From Mycolicibacterium baixiangningiae (GTDB lineage Bacteria > Actinomycetota > Actinomycetes > Mycobacteriales > Mycobacteriaceae), in assembly GCF_016313185.1 (NCBI RefSeq), contig NZ_CP066218.1, positions 1,798,001 through 1,862,000 of the forward strand: a DNA stretch of 64,000 bases, in the 5' to 3' direction. Below, one piece after another: positions 7,933-18,159 of this stretch. Numbering within the stretch: position 1 is the first letter of the stretch; the number at the start of each line of letters is the position of its first letter. The translations under genes were made by a program, and so were the position numbers. The notes beneath the pieces were generated by a model. The model saw only the letters and a list, made by a program, of their open reading frames with translations. It searched no databases and had not been told where the DNA came from.

Positions 7933-10562
7933 AGCTGCACCGTCTGGTCTTGACCAACTACCGCGGTATCAGCCGCCGCGAGATCGAGTTCCCCGACCGC
8001 GGTGTCGTGGTGATCAGCGGCGCCAACGAGATCGGCAAATCCTCGATGATCGAGGCGCTGGATCTGCTCTTCGCCGCCAAGGACCGCTCGTCCAAGAAGG
8101 AAGTCAAGCTGGTCAAACCCACCCACGCCGACGTGGGCGCCGAGATCAGCGCCGAAATATCCACGGGACCTTATCGTTTCGTCTACCGCAAGCGGTTCCA
8201 CAAGCGCGCCGAGACGGAGTTGACCGTGCTCGCCCCGCAGCGCGAACAGCTCACCGGTGACGAGGCGCACGAACGGGCGCTCGCCCTGCTCGAGCAGACC
8301 GTCGACATGGATCTCTGGCAGGCCCAACGGGTCTGGCAGTCCGCGTCGACCGCCGCGGTCGACCTGTCGGGTTCCGACGCGCTGGCCCGCGCGCTCGACG
8401 TGGCCGCGGGCGAGGCGGCCACCATGTCGGGAGCCGAACCCCTCCTCATCGACCGTATCGACGAGGAGTACGGCCGGTACTTCACGGCCACGGGTCGGCC
8501 GACGGGGGAGTGGGCCGCGGCGACCAAGCGGTTGCAGGCGGCCGAGGCCGAGGTGGCCGAATGCGCGGCCGCCGTCGGTGAAGTCGACGACGCGGTGCGC
8601 CGGCACGCCGCGCTGACCGAACAACTGGCGGAGCTGACGGCGGAGCGCACCGCGCTCGCCGGAGAGTCGACGGCAGCGCGCAAAGCCGCCGAGGCGGTCG
8701 CGGTGCTGCGCCGGCAGGTGGATGAGGCCGGCGTCATCGCGAAGGCGGCGGAGGACACCCGCACGGCATCGCTCGCCGCGGTCACCGAGCGCCGCCGGCT
8801 GCGTGCCGACATCGACGAACGCCGCACCGCGATCGTCGAACTCGAGGCCACCGTCGCCGCCGCCGTCGGGGAGGAAGCCGGCGCCCGCGAGGTCGACGAG
8901 GCGGCCGAGCAGGCTGCCGACAAGGCGCGGGCCGCGGTCGAGGAGCATCACGCCCGTGTCGACGCCGCGCGCGCTGTGGCGCAACGCCTTTCCGACCGCG
9001 ACGAGGCCGACCGGCTGGCGGGGCGGCTGGCGAAGATCGACGCCGCGCTGCGCGAGCTGACGGCCGTCGAGACCGAACTGGCCGGGATCACGGTGACCGA
9101 CAGTTCGATGCGTGTCGTCGACACCGCGGCTCTTGCCGTCGAGCGGGCGGCGGGGCAGGCCGAACTCGCCTCGGCGCGAATAGAACTCGAGGCCTTCACG
9201 GAGGTCGAGGTGCGGGTGGGGGACGAGCCGGTGCGGCTGACCGCCGGGCAGGCCTGGTCGGCCAACGCGACCTCTCCGACCGAGATCACCGTGCCGGGTC
9301 TCTTGACGGCGCGGGTGGTTCCCGGCACTCCGGCGGTGCAGACCCAGGCGCGGCTCGACGCGGCCAACGCCGAGCTGTCGGCTGCGCTGCAGGCAGCCGG
9401 CGCCCCCGACGTCGCGACCGCGCGCACCCTGCATGACCGGCGCCGAGAGTTGGCGCAGACCCGCGCCACGCTGCGCGCGACGGTCGAGGCGCTGACCGGT
9501 GACGACACCGCGGAGCATCTGCGTGCGCGGCTCGCCGAACTGCGCGACGGACAACCGGATGCCGAGGGACTGTTCGATCTCGAGGGCCCCGCCGACGCCG
9601 CCTCGGCCCGCGCCGCGCTCGCCGCTGCTGTCGCCGCGCACCAGCGGGCCATCGGTGAATGCGAGACCCACCGCAAGGTCGCTGTCGCGGCGTCGGCGAA
9701 GTTGGGGCAGAAGGCCACTCGTCTCGGTGTCGTGCGGGAGAAGCTCGCCGCCGCGCAGGCGGAGCTGAACATCGCGACCGAACGGTTGGCCGCGGCGCGT
9801 GCCGTCATCGCCGACGATGCCCTGTCGGTGTCGGCCGAAGCCGACGGTGAGGTGGCCGCGCGTGCCGCCGCGCGTGCCGCCCAACTTCGCGAGGAACTCG
9901 CGCGGTGCGCCCCGGACGCAGTCGAAGCCACCCTCGACGATGTGACCCGACGTGAGCGGGCGCTGCAGGCCCGCCACGAGGACACCGCCGAGACGCTGCG
10001 TGAAGTCACCGCGGCGCTCAAGGTCTACGGCACCGAAGGCCGTCAGGGTCAATTGGACAGCGCCCATGCCGAACGTGAGCACGCCGAATCCGACTATCTG
10101 CGGGTGCATCGCAGGGCGCGTGCGGTCGAACTACTGCGCTCGGTGATGAGCAGGCACCGCGCGGCGACGCGGGAACGCTACGTCGATCCGTTCCGCCGTG
10201 AAGTCGAACGGCTGGGGCGGCTGGTGTTCGGCGACAGCTTCGAGGTCGAGATCGACAGCGATCTGCGAATCTGCAATCGCACGCTGGCCGGCCGTACGGT
10301 GCCGTACGAGTCGCTGTCCGGTGGCGCGAAGGAGCAATTGGGCATCGTGGCCCGGCTCGCCGGGGCGGCATTGGTGGCCAAAGAGGATTCGGTGCCGGTC
10401 ATCATCGACGATGCTCTGGGCTTCACCGATCCGGACCGGTTGACCAAGATGGGCGCCGTCTTCGACGTGATCGGCGGCGCCGGGCAGGTGATCGTGCTCA
10501 CGTGCAGCCCGCAGCGCTATGCGGCGGTACCCGACGCCCACCACATCGAGTTGACCGTCTGA
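7929..10562 (+). CDS. SbcC/Rad50-like SMC-type ATPase (Rv1278-like)
   Basis: An 877-residue ATPase with the split arrangement of Rad50/SbcC: Walker A GANEIGKSS at 31-39, a long Ala/Glu/Arg-rich middle (about 200-750) with coiled-coil composition, then the ABC signature LSGGAKEQ near 797 and Walker B PVIIDDALGF near 825. The two ATPase halves would fold together to form a head that binds the Mre11-like partner encoded just upstream. Walker B reads DD, with Asp rather than Glu after the magnesium aspartate. I see no CxxC zinc hook in the middle, so dimerisation through the coil tip would differ from classical Rad50. The start overlaps the upstream stop (ATGA). Likely role: DNA end processing or repair. 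Confidence 0.87.
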   Translation: MKLHRLVLTNYRGISRREIEFPDRGVVVISGANEIGKSSMIEALDLLFAAKDRSSKKEVKLVKPTHADVGAEISAEISTGPYRFVYRKRFHKRAETELTVLAPQREQLTGDEAHERALALLEQTVDMDLWQAQRVWQSASTAAVDLSGSDALARALDVAAGEAATMSGAEPLLIDRIDEEYGRYFTATGRPTGEWAAATKRLQAAEAEVAECAAAVGEVDDAVRRHAALTEQLAELTAERTALAGESTAARKAAEAVAVLRRQVDEAGVIAKAAEDTRTASLAAVTERRRLRADIDERRTAIVELEATVAAAVGEEAGAREVDEAAEQAADKARAAVEEHHARVDAARAVAQRLSDRDEADRLAGRLAKIDAALRELTAVETELAGITVTDSSMRVVDTAALAVERAAGQAELASARIELEAFTEVEVRVGDEPVRLTAGQAWSANATSPTEITVPGLLTARVVPGTPAVQTQARLDAANAELSAALQAAGAPDVATARTLHDRRRELAQTRATLRATVEALTGDDTAEHLRARLAELRDGQPDAEGLFDLEGPADAASARAALAAAVAAHQRAIGECETHRKVAVAASAKLGQKATRLGVVREKLAAAQAELNIATERLAAARAVIADDALSVSAEADGEVAARAAARAAQLREELARCAPDAVEATLDDVTRRERALQARHEDTAETLREVTAALKVYGTEGRQGQLDSAHAEREHAESDYLRVHRRARAVELLRSVMSRHRAATRERYVDPFRREVERLGRLVFGDSFEVEIDSDLRICNRTLAGRTVPYESLSGGAKEQLGIVARLAGAALVAKEDSVPVIIDDALGFTDPDRLTKMGAVFDVIGGAGQVIVLTCSPQRYAAVPDAHHIELTV

Positions 10563-10563
10563 G

Positions 10564-10592
10564 GGGTGATTTCAGCGTCTCTGACGCATCAC
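10564..10592 (+). terminator. Weak hairpin after the SbcC-like gene
   Basis: GGTGAT pairs with ATCACC, and GCGT with ACGC inside it, around a short loop with a 4-nt bulge. It begins 2 nt after the stop codon. There is no T-run, so termination is uncertain. Confidence 0.35.
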
Positions 10593-10665
10593 CGTGGCGC
10601 GTGACACGTGAGGTCTCGGCGAAAACGGGTATGGGGCCTAGAACTCATACCTGAAACGGGAGGCC

Positions 10666-11400
10666 ATGGTGTCATCAGAAGACAACGGCGCGCCGCTGCA
10701 ACAGCGCGTCACCGATCTGCTCACGTCCGTGGGAGCGGCGCTGAGAGAGCTGGCGCAGCGGACGCGCGACGCGGTCGAGGGGGCCGCCGAGCGCGTCGGC
10801 ATCGGCTCGTCGTCCGACGGTGACGACAAGGGCGACGGTGGTCCCGCCGCGTTGCCGGCCGGCAGTGGGAAGGACGCCGAATCCGCCGAGAAGGCGCCCG
10901 CGAAGAAGGCACCCGCCAAGAAGGCGCCGGCGAAGAAGGCTGCGGTGAAGGCGACTTCGGCGAAGACAGAAGCCGCGAACATGACGCCTCCCGCGAAGAA
11001 GGCGCCCGCCAAGACTGTGCCCGTCAAGACAGCACCCGCCAAGAAGGCACCGGCCAAAAAGGCTGCGGTGAAGGCGACCCCGGCGAAGACCGAAGCCGCC
11101 AACACCCCGGCGGCCAAGACCGCGCCGACGAAGAAGGCCCCTCCGGCGAAGGCCACCCCCGTCAAGGCCACCCCGGCCAAGACCCCGCCCGCCAAGGCTC
11201 CGCTGGCCAAGAAGGCGCCCGCCAAGAAGGCGCCCGCCAAGAAAGCGCCAGCCAAGAAGACGGCCGAGCCCGCCGCGCCGCCGCCCGCGGCGAAGAAAGC
11301 CGAGCCCGCCAAGAAGGCACCGGCCAAGAAGGCACCGGCCAAGAAAGCGCCAGCCACAAAGGCTCCCGCCAAGAAGGCCGTCAAGCGCCCCAACAGCTGA
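10666..11400 (+). CDS. Histone-H1-like Lys/Ala/Pro repeat protein
   Basis: A 244-residue basic protein in two parts. Residues 1-60 are ordinary sequence predicted to be helical ([20 protein letters not shown]); from about 70 to the end it is a low-complexity tail of PAKKA, PVKTA and PAKTE repeats, as in eukaryotic H1 tails and the C-termini of mycobacterial HupB and similar DNA-binding proteins. It lacks the HU fold, so it is not HupB. Nonspecific DNA compaction or RNA binding is a reasonable guess. GGGAGG at 10658-10663 lies only 2 nt from ATG 10666 but 5 nt from an in-frame GTG at 10669, which may be the real start. It follows the SbcCD-like pair with about 100 bp between. I know of no M. 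tuberculosis gene at this position. Confidence 0.8.
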   Translation: MVSSEDNGAPLQQRVTDLLTSVGAALRELAQRTRDAVEGAAERVGIGSSSDGDDKGDGGPAALPAGSGKDAESAEKAPAKKAPAKKAPAKKAAVKATSAKTEAANMTPPAKKAPAKTVPVKTAPAKKAPAKKAAVKATPAKTEAANTPAAKTAPTKKAPPAKATPVKATPAKTPPAKAPLAKKAPAKKAPAKKAPAKKTAEPAAPPPAAKKAEPAKKAPAKKAPAKKAPATKAPAKKAVKRPNS

Positions 11401-11413
11401 CCCGACAAACTGC

Positions 11414-12625
11414 TCAGAAGTAGGCGTTCGCCGGAAGAGGCGTGCCGTGCAACAGGTTCTCGCCGATCGCCCGCGCCTTGTACGCCACGGGGTTGTGCAG
11501 GGTGATCGTGCGGATGTTGCGCCAATGCCGGTCGAGATTGCGCGTGCGGCTCGCCGCGCTCGCGCCGCCGAGCTCCAGCAGTCGGCTGGCGGCCTCCGGA
11601 GCGACCGTGTCCAGATGCACCTTCACTTTCGCGACGGCGAGCTGCGCCTGCTGCGCGAGGCGAGCATCCGGGACACCGTCGACCGCCGAGTCGGTGGCCG
11701 CACCGATGATCGCCGCGGCATCCAGCACGGCCGCCCTGGCGATGTAGGCAGTGCTGGCCAGCTCGCCGAGCTGACGCTGCAACAGGGGATCGTCGGCCGG
11801 TCGCTCGGCCACCGCATGGCTGAAATTGCGCTCACGCGACTCCAGCAGCGCGATGCCGTCCTCGACCACGTTCTCCAGGATGCCCGCGACCACCGCGTGG
11901 ATGAACAGCTGCAGAAAAGCGAACTGCACGGTCGGCTCGGCCTCGGCGTCGTACGGTGCATCGGTGAGCACTTCGTCGGCGGACACCGCGACATCGGTGA
12001 ACGTGGTGGTGCCGGTGCCCGTACGCCGCTGACCGAAGCCGTCCCAGTCGTCCACCACGCCGACGCCCTCGCGGTTGGTGGGCACCACGACCGTCGCCAC
12101 CGAATCGTGGTCGGTGGTCGCGGTCACCGTCAGATGGTCCGAGAACAGGGTGCCGGTGCTGTAGTACTTCTCGCCGCCCAGCCGGTATCCGCCCTGCCCG
12201 TCGGGCAGCAGGCGGGTGTTGAACACCAGGCTCCCGACGGCCGACCCGCCTTTCTCGCTGAACGCATTGCCGAAGGTCCTGCCGTCCACCGCCTCCTTCA
12301 GCCAGCGCCGCGACGCCGGGTCGTCGACGGTGCGCAGCCGCTCCTCGACGAACCAGAAGTGGGCGCGGAAGATGTGCGCGACGATCGGGTCGGCTGCGGC
12401 CAGGTCAATGATCGTCGAAAACAATTGCGGCACGGTGAATCCCGCGCCGCCGAGGTGTTCAGGGATTCGCACGGTGCCGAACCCGGCGCGCTTTAGGGTG
12501 CCCACCTGTTCGAAGGGGTTCTCGTCCTGTAGATCCCTGTCGCGTGCGCCCGCCGCGATCTGGGCCAGCAGGACAGCGAACTCGGGCGAGCCGGGCAGGG
12601 CGCGGGTGTTCTCCACAGTCGTCAT
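11414..12625 (-). CDS. DszC/SfnB-type flavin-dependent acyl-CoA dehydrogenase-fold protein
   Basis: A 403-residue protein with the acyl-CoA dehydrogenase fold. The C-terminal RHWRNIRTITLHNP motif and the ending with a short aromatic tail are typical of the group-D flavin monooxygenases DszC and SfnB rather than of true acyl-CoA dehydrogenases, and the general-base glutamate of the latter is not evident. Such enzymes use reduced flavin from a separate reductase to oxygenate organosulfur or aromatic compounds. No reductase is adjacent. Start ATG 12625 lies directly after one arm of an 11-bp inverted repeat. Located downstream of oppA on the same strand; in M. tuberculosis I expect a GMC-type dehydrogenase near here instead. 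A link to sulfur scavenging is possible but only inferred. Confidence 0.82.
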   Translation of the reverse strand: MTTVENTRALPGSPEFAVLLAQIAAGARDRDLQDENPFEQVGTLKRAGFGTVRIPEHLGGAGFTVPQLFSTIIDLAAADPIVAHIFRAHFWFVEERLRTVDDPASRRWLKEAVDGRTFGNAFSEKGGSAVGSLVFNTRLLPDGQGGYRLGGEKYYSTGTLFSDHLTVTATTDHDSVATVVVPTNREGVGVVDDWDGFGQRRTGTGTTTFTDVAVSADEVLTDAPYDAEAEPTVQFAFLQLFIHAVVAGILENVVEDGIALLESRERNFSHAVAERPADDPLLQRQLGELASTAYIARAAVLDAAAIIGAATDSAVDGVPDARLAQQAQLAVAKVKVHLDTVAPEAASRLLELGGASAASRTRNLDRHWRNIRTITLHNPVAYKARAIGENLLHGTPLPANAYF

Positions 12626-12689
12626 GGCTTCGGTTCTATCGACCGGCCACGGCCCCTGGCACTGCTTTGAATCACCCGGAACCGAAGCC
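12626..12689 (-). repeat. 11-bp inverted repeat between oppA and the flavoprotein gene
   Basis: GGCTTCGGTTC and GAACCGAAGCC (12626-12636 and 12679-12689) form perfect arms separated by 42 nt. One arm ends 3 bp beyond the oppA stop and the other abuts the ATG of the next gene. As RNA on the minus strand it would fold into a stem directly before the start codon, so it could act as oppA terminator, as a translational control element, or both. Confidence 0.55.
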
Positions 12690-12692
12690 GGG

Positions 12693-14354
12693 CTACTTCA
12701 TGAAGCCGATCTTGGTGTAATCCAAGTCGCCGATGCCGGCCGGACCGTAGTTGGCGATATTGCTGCGCACGGCGACATTGCCGGCCGATTGGTACAGCGG
12801 CAGGCTGTGCACTTCGGCCCACAGCATCTTGTCGAGTTCGTTGGCCTGCTCGCGGGCTTTGGCCGGGTCGAGTTCGGACAGGGTCTTCTCGATCTGGGCG
12901 TCGATCTGCGGGCTGCCGATCTTGCCGACGTTGCCCTCACCGTTGGACGCGTACATCTGCGTCAAGCTTGCCAGCGCGAACGCCTCACCGACGTAGGCGA
13001 ATTGGGCGATGTCGAAGTTCCCCGGCGTGACGTACTGGGTGAACAGGGCACCACCCGGCGCCGAGATCAGGTCGAGTTTCACGCCGATCTGACCGAGCAG
13101 GTTCTGCGCCACCTGGGCGATCTGCCGGGTGCTCTGCGCGTCGTAGAAGACGTCGCGGATCACCAGTTGCCTGCCGTCCTTCTCTCGGAACTGTCCGTTC
13201 AGGCGCCATCCGAGCGCGTCGAGTTCGCGTTTGGCGGCCTCCGGATCGAACGGGATGCCGTTGCTCTGGTAACCCTCCTGGCCCGCCAGGTAGATGTGGT
13301 TGTCCAGCTTGGTCGGGGTGTTCACCAGGCCGCGTTGGCTGACATCGGCGATGACCTGGCGGTCGATGCCCTTGGCGATGGCCGTGCGCAGCGCCGGATC
13401 GCTGAGGATGGACCCCGGTGCGCCGTTCAGCGTCAGGTGGTACCAACTGGGCGCCGGGGCGCGGCGGATGGACACCCCGTTGGTCTTGCGGGCGATCGTG
13501 AGGTCGTCCAGCGAGGCCAGGCCCACCGCGTCGAGCGCATTGTTCTGCAGCGCAGGGATCTTCGCCGCATCGTCGAGCACCGTGTAGGTGATCGTGTCGA
13601 GTCTCGGTGCCGCGCCCCACCACTTCGGGTTGCGGCTCAACGTGATCCGCTGGGCGGCCTTGTCGACGTTGCTGACGAGGAACGGGCCTGCCGACGGCGC
13701 CGGACCGTTGAGCTGGCCGGTGTTGAACGCCTCGGCCGTCGCGGTCATGCTCTTCGGGTACAGCATGGTGTTCCCCGCGAAGATGCCTTTCCAGTCGGCG
13801 TAGTGCTTGGCGAACGTGACGACCGCCTGGCGGTCGTCGACGCCGCGCGTCACCGAGGCGACCCGCTCGGTGCCGTTGGGGGCGGCGATCAGGAACGCCT
13901 TGTCCCTACCGCTCTGGGCGTTGATGTGGCTGGCGATGTCCTCCCAGGTGATCGGGGTGCCGTCGCTCCATACCGCCTTGGGATTGATCGTGTAGGTCAC
14001 CGTCTGCGGATCGGTTCCCGTCAGCGCCACATCGGTGAAGTAGTCCTTGTTGACGGTGGTCTCCCCGGACGGCGAGATGAAAAACGCGCGCGGCATCGTG
14101 GGCCGCAGCAGCCCGCCCAGTTCGCCCAGGTTGCCGTCGATGTGCAGCGTGTTGAAGTTGGGCGGGAAGCCGCTGAGCGACAGGCGCAGGTTGCCGCCGT
14201 CGCGCAACGTGGCCGGGTCCTGGGGGTTGATGTCGTTGGTGGTGCCGACCGCGGCGTCACCGCCGGGCGCCGGGGCGCTCTCCTGGTTCCCGCCCGAACA
14301 GCCGGCCAGGAGCAGGGTGGCCACGAGGGCGGCGGAGAGCAGGCGTCGCGTCAT
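12693..14354 (-). CDS. oppA: Oligopeptide-binding lipoprotein OppA (SBP family 5)
   Basis: A 553-residue extracellular solute-binding protein of family 5, anchored by a lipobox LLAGC with Cys19. The body has family features such as a WSDGTPITWEDI segment and repeated YxLxxxAxPxS-like strands, and the sequence is of normal length for OppA. It delivers peptides to the membrane pore OppBC powered by OppD. Start is ATG 14354; a GTG two codons upstream (14360) is possible. It begins only 5-11 nt after the oppD stop, as last gene of the oppBCDA operon, the order of M. tuberculosis Rv1283c-Rv1280c. No Shine-Dalgarno motif is visible, so translation may depend on coupling to oppD. Confidence 0.92.
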   Translation of the reverse strand: MTRRLLSAALVATLLLAGCSGGNQESAPAPGGDAAVGTTNDINPQDPATLRDGGNLRLSLSGFPPNFNTLHIDGNLGELGGLLRPTMPRAFFISPSGETTVNKDYFTDVALTGTDPQTVTYTINPKAVWSDGTPITWEDIASHINAQSGRDKAFLIAAPNGTERVASVTRGVDDRQAVVTFAKHYADWKGIFAGNTMLYPKSMTATAEAFNTGQLNGPAPSAGPFLVSNVDKAAQRITLSRNPKWWGAAPRLDTITYTVLDDAAKIPALQNNALDAVGLASLDDLTIARKTNGVSIRRAPAPSWYHLTLNGAPGSILSDPALRTAIAKGIDRQVIADVSQRGLVNTPTKLDNHIYLAGQEGYQSNGIPFDPEAAKRELDALGWRLNGQFREKDGRQLVIRDVFYDAQSTRQIAQVAQNLLGQIGVKLDLISAPGGALFTQYVTPGNFDIAQFAYVGEAFALASLTQMYASNGEGNVGKIGSPQIDAQIEKTLSELDPAKAREQANELDKMLWAEVHSLPLYQSAGNVAVRSNIANYGPAGIGDLDYTKIGFMK

Positions 14355-14365
14355 GCGCACAAACT

Positions 14366-16201
14366 CTAACGTTGCGAGACGCTCGGTTGCGGCACCGCCG
14401 CGAGGAGACGCCGGGTGTAGTCGTGCCGGGGGGCGGTGAAGATCTGGTCGCCGTCGCCCTGTTCGACGATCGAACCTTTGTGCATGACCGCCACCCGGTG
14501 GGCGAGGTGTCTGACCACCGACAGGTCGTGGGAGACGAACAGATAGGACAACCCGAACTGCTCCTGCAGGTCCAGGAGCAGGTTGATGATGCCGGCCTGG
14601 ATCGACACGTCCAGTGCGGAAACGGGTTCGTCCAGGGCGAGGATCTTCGGCTGGGTGGCCAATGCCCGCGCGATACCGATGCGTTGCTTCTGCCCGCCGG
14701 AGAACTCGGCCGGGTACCGGCTCGCGTCCTCGCGGCGCAGGCCGACGATCCCAAGCAGCTCGGCCACCCGGTCGTCGACGGCGGCTTTGTCGAAGTTGTT
14801 GGCCTGCAACGGTTCTGCCAGAACCTCGAATACCGGTAGCCGCGGGTCGAGTGAGGCGACCGGATCCTGGAACACGACCTGCAGGTCACCGCGCAACGCA
14901 CGCCGCTCCCGCGACCCGAGCGACGACACGTCGGCGCCGAGCACCTCGATGGAGCCGGCCTGCGGCGGCGCGAGTTCGAGGATCTGGTGCAGCGTGGTCG
15001 ATTTGCCCGAGCCGGATTCCCCGACGATTCCGAGTGTGCGGCCCTGCTGTAGTTCGAAGCTGACGCCGTCGACGGCGCGGACCTCGCCGATCTGGCGCCG
15101 GAACACCGCGCCCTTGGTCAGGGTGTAGGTCTTCACCAGATCACGCACCCGCAGCACCACCGGGCTGCCGGTCGGTGCGGGCGACGAATGCGGCGTGGTG
15201 GACACGCCGTACACCTCGGCGGCGCCGCGACCCGCGACGTGTTCGGTGCGGATGCACGCCGCCCGGTGACCCGGCGCCACCTCGATGAGCTCCGGTTCGG
15301 CGGCCCGGCATTCGTCGATCGCCAGCGGACAGCGCGGCGCGAACGGGCAGCCGGGAGGCAGGGCCGCCAAGGACGGCGGCGCCCCGGGGATGGGCACCAG
15401 CCGCGCACCCTGCGATGCGTCCAGGCGCGGCACCGAGCCCAGCAGTCCGACGGTGTAGGGCATCTGGCGTGCGGTGTAGAGCTCGGACACCGTGGCCATC
15501 TCGACCGCGCGGCCGGCGTACATCACCAGCGCCCGGTCGGCGAACTCCGCGACCACCCCGAGGTCATGGGTGATGATCAGGACGCCGGCTCCGGTGACGT
15601 CGCGCGCGGTCCGCAGCACGTCGAGAATCTGCGCCTGCACGGTCACGTCGAGTGCGGTCGTGGGCTCGTCGCAGATGAGCAGATCGGGATCGTTGGCGAT
15701 CGCCATCGCGATGACGACCCGTTGTCGCTCACCGCCGGACAGTTCATGCGGGAACGCCCGGGCGCGGCGGTCCGGCTGGGCGATGCCGACCAGTTCGAGC
15801 AGTTCGACCGACCGGGCGCGGGCCGCGCGTTTGTCGAGGCCGCGGTTGTGCACGCGCACTGCTTCGGCGATCTGGTCACCGACGGTGTAGACCGGCGTCA
15901 GCGCCGACATCGGATCCTGGAAGACCGTGCCGATCCGGCGCCCCCGGATGCGTGACATCTCCGCATCGGACAGGCCGAGCAGTTCCTCGCCGTGCAACCG
16001 CACCGAACCTGCCACCTCGGCGTGTTCGGGCAGCAGACCGGCCACCGCCATCGCGCCGGCCGACTTACCGGCACCGCTCTCGCCGACCAGCGCGACCACC
16101 TCGCCGGCGTCGACGTGATAGTCCAGCCCCCGCACCGCCGCCACCTGCTCGGTGTCGGTCGCGAAAGTCACGGTCAGCCCGGACACCTCCAGCAGGCTCA
16201 C
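14366..16201 (-). CDS. oppD: Oligopeptide ABC importer ATPase, double-domain OppD
   Basis: A 611-residue cytoplasmic protein carrying two complete ATPase domains, so it replaces separate OppD and OppF subunits. Domain 1 has Walker A GESGAGKS (40-47), signature LSGGERQR and Walker [13 protein letters not shown]; its C-terminal [14 protein letters not shown] cysteine motif is the peptide/nickel-transporter type that binds a 4Fe-4S cluster in some homologues. Domain 2 starts near 310 with GESGSGKS, then FSGGQKQR and [11 protein letters not shown]. Both sites look catalytic. Start GTG 16201 overlaps the oppC stop (GTGA); a longer reading frame upstream is only the shifted shadow of oppC. Length equals that of the M. 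tuberculosis homologue. Confidence 0.93.
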   Translation of the reverse strand: MSLLEVSGLTVTFATDTEQVAAVRGLDYHVDAGEVVALVGESGAGKSAGAMAVAGLLPEHAEVAGSVRLHGEELLGLSDAEMSRIRGRRIGTVFQDPMSALTPVYTVGDQIAEAVRVHNRGLDKRAARARSVELLELVGIAQPDRRARAFPHELSGGERQRVVIAMAIANDPDLLICDEPTTALDVTVQAQILDVLRTARDVTGAGVLIITHDLGVVAEFADRALVMYAGRAVEMATVSELYTARQMPYTVGLLGSVPRLDASQGARLVPIPGAPPSLAALPPGCPFAPRCPLAIDECRAAEPELIEVAPGHRAACIRTEHVAGRGAAEVYGVSTTPHSSPAPTGSPVVLRVRDLVKTYTLTKGAVFRRQIGEVRAVDGVSFELQQGRTLGIVGESGSGKSTTLHQILELAPPQAGSIEVLGADVSSLGSRERRALRGDLQVVFQDPVASLDPRLPVFEVLAEPLQANNFDKAAVDDRVAELLGIVGLRREDASRYPAEFSGGQKQRIGIARALATQPKILALDEPVSALDVSIQAGIINLLLDLQEQFGLSYLFVSHDLSVVRHLAHRVAVMHKGSIVEQGDGDQIFTAPRHDYTRRLLAAVPQPSVSQR

Positions 16202-17118
16202 TTTTTCCGGCCTTTCCGGGACGGCCGCGCACCGGGGTCGATCGCGTCGCGAAGGCCGTCGCCGACGAGGTTGGCGCACAACACGATCAGGATCAGCACC
16301 CCGGCCGGGAACAGGAACACCCAGGGGAAGGTCGTCACCGAGGCCGTCCCGTCCGCGATCAACGTGCCCAGCGACACGTCGGGCCGCTGCACGCCGAAAC
16401 CCAGGAAGCTGAGCCCGGTTTCGGCCAGGATCGCCAACCCGACGTTGAGCGCGGTGTCGATGATGAGGATCGACGCGACATTGGGGACGATGTGGCGCAC
16501 GATGATCCGCCAGTGCGGCACGCCCATGTAGCGCGCGGCGACGACGAATTCGCGGTCGCGCAGACTCATCGTCAGGCCGCGAACGATGCGCGAGCTGATC
16601 ATCCACGAGAACGCCGCCAGCAGCAGGATCAGCCACAGGATCGTGCCGGAGTCCCGCGTTCGCGGCGTGACGATCGCGATCAGGATGAAGCTCGGCACCA
16701 CGAGCAGCAGGTCGACCAGCCACATCAGTGCGCGGTCCCGCCACCCGCCGAAATAGCCGGCGATCGCGCCGACGGTGGCGGCGATGATCGTGGAGATGAA
16801 CGCGACGGCGACGCCGATGAGCATCGACTTCTGCATGCCGCGCAACGTCTGCGCCAGCAGGTCCTGGCCCAGCGCATTGGTGCCGAACCAGTGCTCTCCC
16901 GACGGCGGCTGTTGCAGCGCGTAGTAGTCGAGTTCGGTGTAGCTGTACGGAAGCAGCGGCGGCAACAGGTAGCAGCCGGCGAACATCAGCACCAGCAAGA
17001 TCAGGGCGCCGACGGCGGGCCGGTTGCGCAGGAACCGGCGCCGCACGAGCGTGCGTCGCGAGGCGAACCGCTCGGTGTGCAGGCCGGAGCGGGCGCTGGT
17101 GGACGTCGAATCCGTCAT
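16198..17118 (-). CDS. oppC: Oligopeptide ABC importer permease OppC
   Basis: A 306-residue inner-membrane permease of the binding-protein-dependent transport family. It has a cytoplasmic N-terminal tail, a first transmembrane segment (about 33-55), an extracytoplasmic stretch containing [19 protein letters not shown], typical of DppC/OppC, and five further membrane helices with the EAA loop around [20 protein letters not shown] contacting OppD. ATG 17118 overlaps the oppB stop (ATGA), which settles the start against a much longer frame that reads through oppB in another phase. Confidence 0.93.
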   Translation of the reverse strand: MTDSTSTSARSGLHTERFASRRTLVRRRFLRNRPAVGALILLVLMFAGCYLLPPLLPYSYTELDYYALQQPPSGEHWFGTNALGQDLLAQTLRGMQKSMLIGVAVAFISTIIAATVGAIAGYFGGWRDRALMWLVDLLLVVPSFILIAIVTPRTRDSGTILWLILLLAAFSWMISSRIVRGLTMSLRDREFVVAARYMGVPHWRIIVRHIVPNVASILIIDTALNVGLAILAETGLSFLGFGVQRPDVSLGTLIADGTASVTTFPWVFLFPAGVLILIVLCANLVGDGLRDAIDPGARPSRKGRKK

Positions 17119-18095
17119 CTGGCCACACGCACCCTCGGGTCCAGCGCCGCATAGATCACATCGGACAGCAACCCGGCCAACAGGATCGTCGCGCCGGAGA
17201 ACACCGTGATCGCCGCGATGATGTTCGTGTCCTGGGTGGCGATGCCCTGCACCACCCATTCGCCCATCCCGTGCCAGCCGAAGATCTTCTCGACGAACAC
17301 CGCGCCGGTGACCAGTCCGCTCACCCCGTAGGCGAACAGCGTCGCCATCGGGATCAGCGCGGTGCGCAGACCGTGTTTGAACAGCGCCTGGCGCCGGGTG
17401 AGGCCCTTGGCGCGGGCGGTGCGGATGAAGTCCTGGCCCAGCACGTCGAGCATCGCGTTGCGCTGATAGCGGCTGAACCCCGCGATGGCGGCGAGTGCGA
17501 GCGTGACCGTCGGCAGCATCAGGTGCTGGAGGCGGTCGACGAACTGGTCGAACGGCCCGCCGACGGCATCGGGCGACGTTTCGCCGGTGTACTCGAACAG
17601 CTGCGCGCCCAGCCACGAATTGACGTTGAGCGCACCGAGGATCAGCAGGTTGGCGATGACGAACGTCGGCGTCGACAACACCAGCAGCGACACCAGCGTG
17701 ATCACCCGGTCGGACAATCGGTACTGCCGGACCGCGCCCCACGCGCCGACGACCACGCCGATCACCGTGCCCAGCACCGATCCGATGACCAGCAACCGCA
17801 GGCTGACGCCGATGCGCCGCCACAGCTCCTCGGACACCGGCTGACCGGTGACGGTGGTGCCGAAGTCGCCGCGCACCGCGTCGCCGACCCATTGCGCATA
17901 TCGCAGCGGGATGGGCTTGTCGAGGCCGAGTTCAGCGGCCTTCGCGTCGATCGCGGCCTGCGGCGGACGTGGGCTGCGCTCGAGCAGGCTGTCCAGCGGC
18001 GAGAAAGTCAGCGAGGTGAGCGTGAACGTCAGGAACGACGCCAGCGCCAGCAGCACCGCATAGTTGAGCAGCCTGCGCGCGAGGAAGCGCGTCAT
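17115..18095 (-). CDS. oppB: Oligopeptide ABC importer permease OppB
   Basis: A 326-residue inner-membrane permease, the OppB/DppB half of the pore. Visible are the N-terminal helix (about 9-30), the family pattern [15 protein letters not shown] followed by [12 protein letters not shown] in the extracytoplasmic segment, and the EAA loop [19 protein letters not shown]. It is followed by oppC, oppD and oppA in overlapping order. The next gene upstream on the same strand is a 70-residue membrane protein ending 65 bp before, so oppB may not be the first gene of the transcript. Confidence 0.93.
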   Translation of the reverse strand: MTRFLARRLLNYAVLLALASFLTFTLTSLTFSPLDSLLERSPRPPQAAIDAKAAELGLDKPIPLRYAQWVGDAVRGDFGTTVTGQPVSEELWRRIGVSLRLLVIGSVLGTVIGVVVGAWGAVRQYRLSDRVITLVSLLVLSTPTFVIANLLILGALNVNSWLGAQLFEYTGETSPDAVGGPFDQFVDRLQHLMLPTVTLALAAIAGFSRYQRNAMLDVLGQDFIRTARAKGLTRRQALFKHGLRTALIPMATLFAYGVSGLVTGAVFVEKIFGWHGMGEWVVQGIATQDTNIIAAITVFSGATILLAGLLSDVIYAALDPRVRVAR

Positions 18096-18159
18096 CGGCG
18101 ACTGCCGGTGCGAGGCTGCATGGGCTAGAGGGTAGAGAGAGGCGTCCGCCCCCGCTGGC

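Noticed and set aside
7440..10109. Long open frame of 889 codons opposite the SbcD/SbcC-like genes
   Set aside because: Arg/Gly/His-rich translation with no motifs, lying exactly antisense to two well-supported genes; a product of high GC at the third codon position.
10638..11525. Frame of [12 protein letters not shown] repeats opposite the H1-like gene, resembling a pentapeptide-like membrane protein
   Set aside because: Mirror of the PAKKA repeats; the plus-strand frame has a ribosome binding site and a normal N-terminus.
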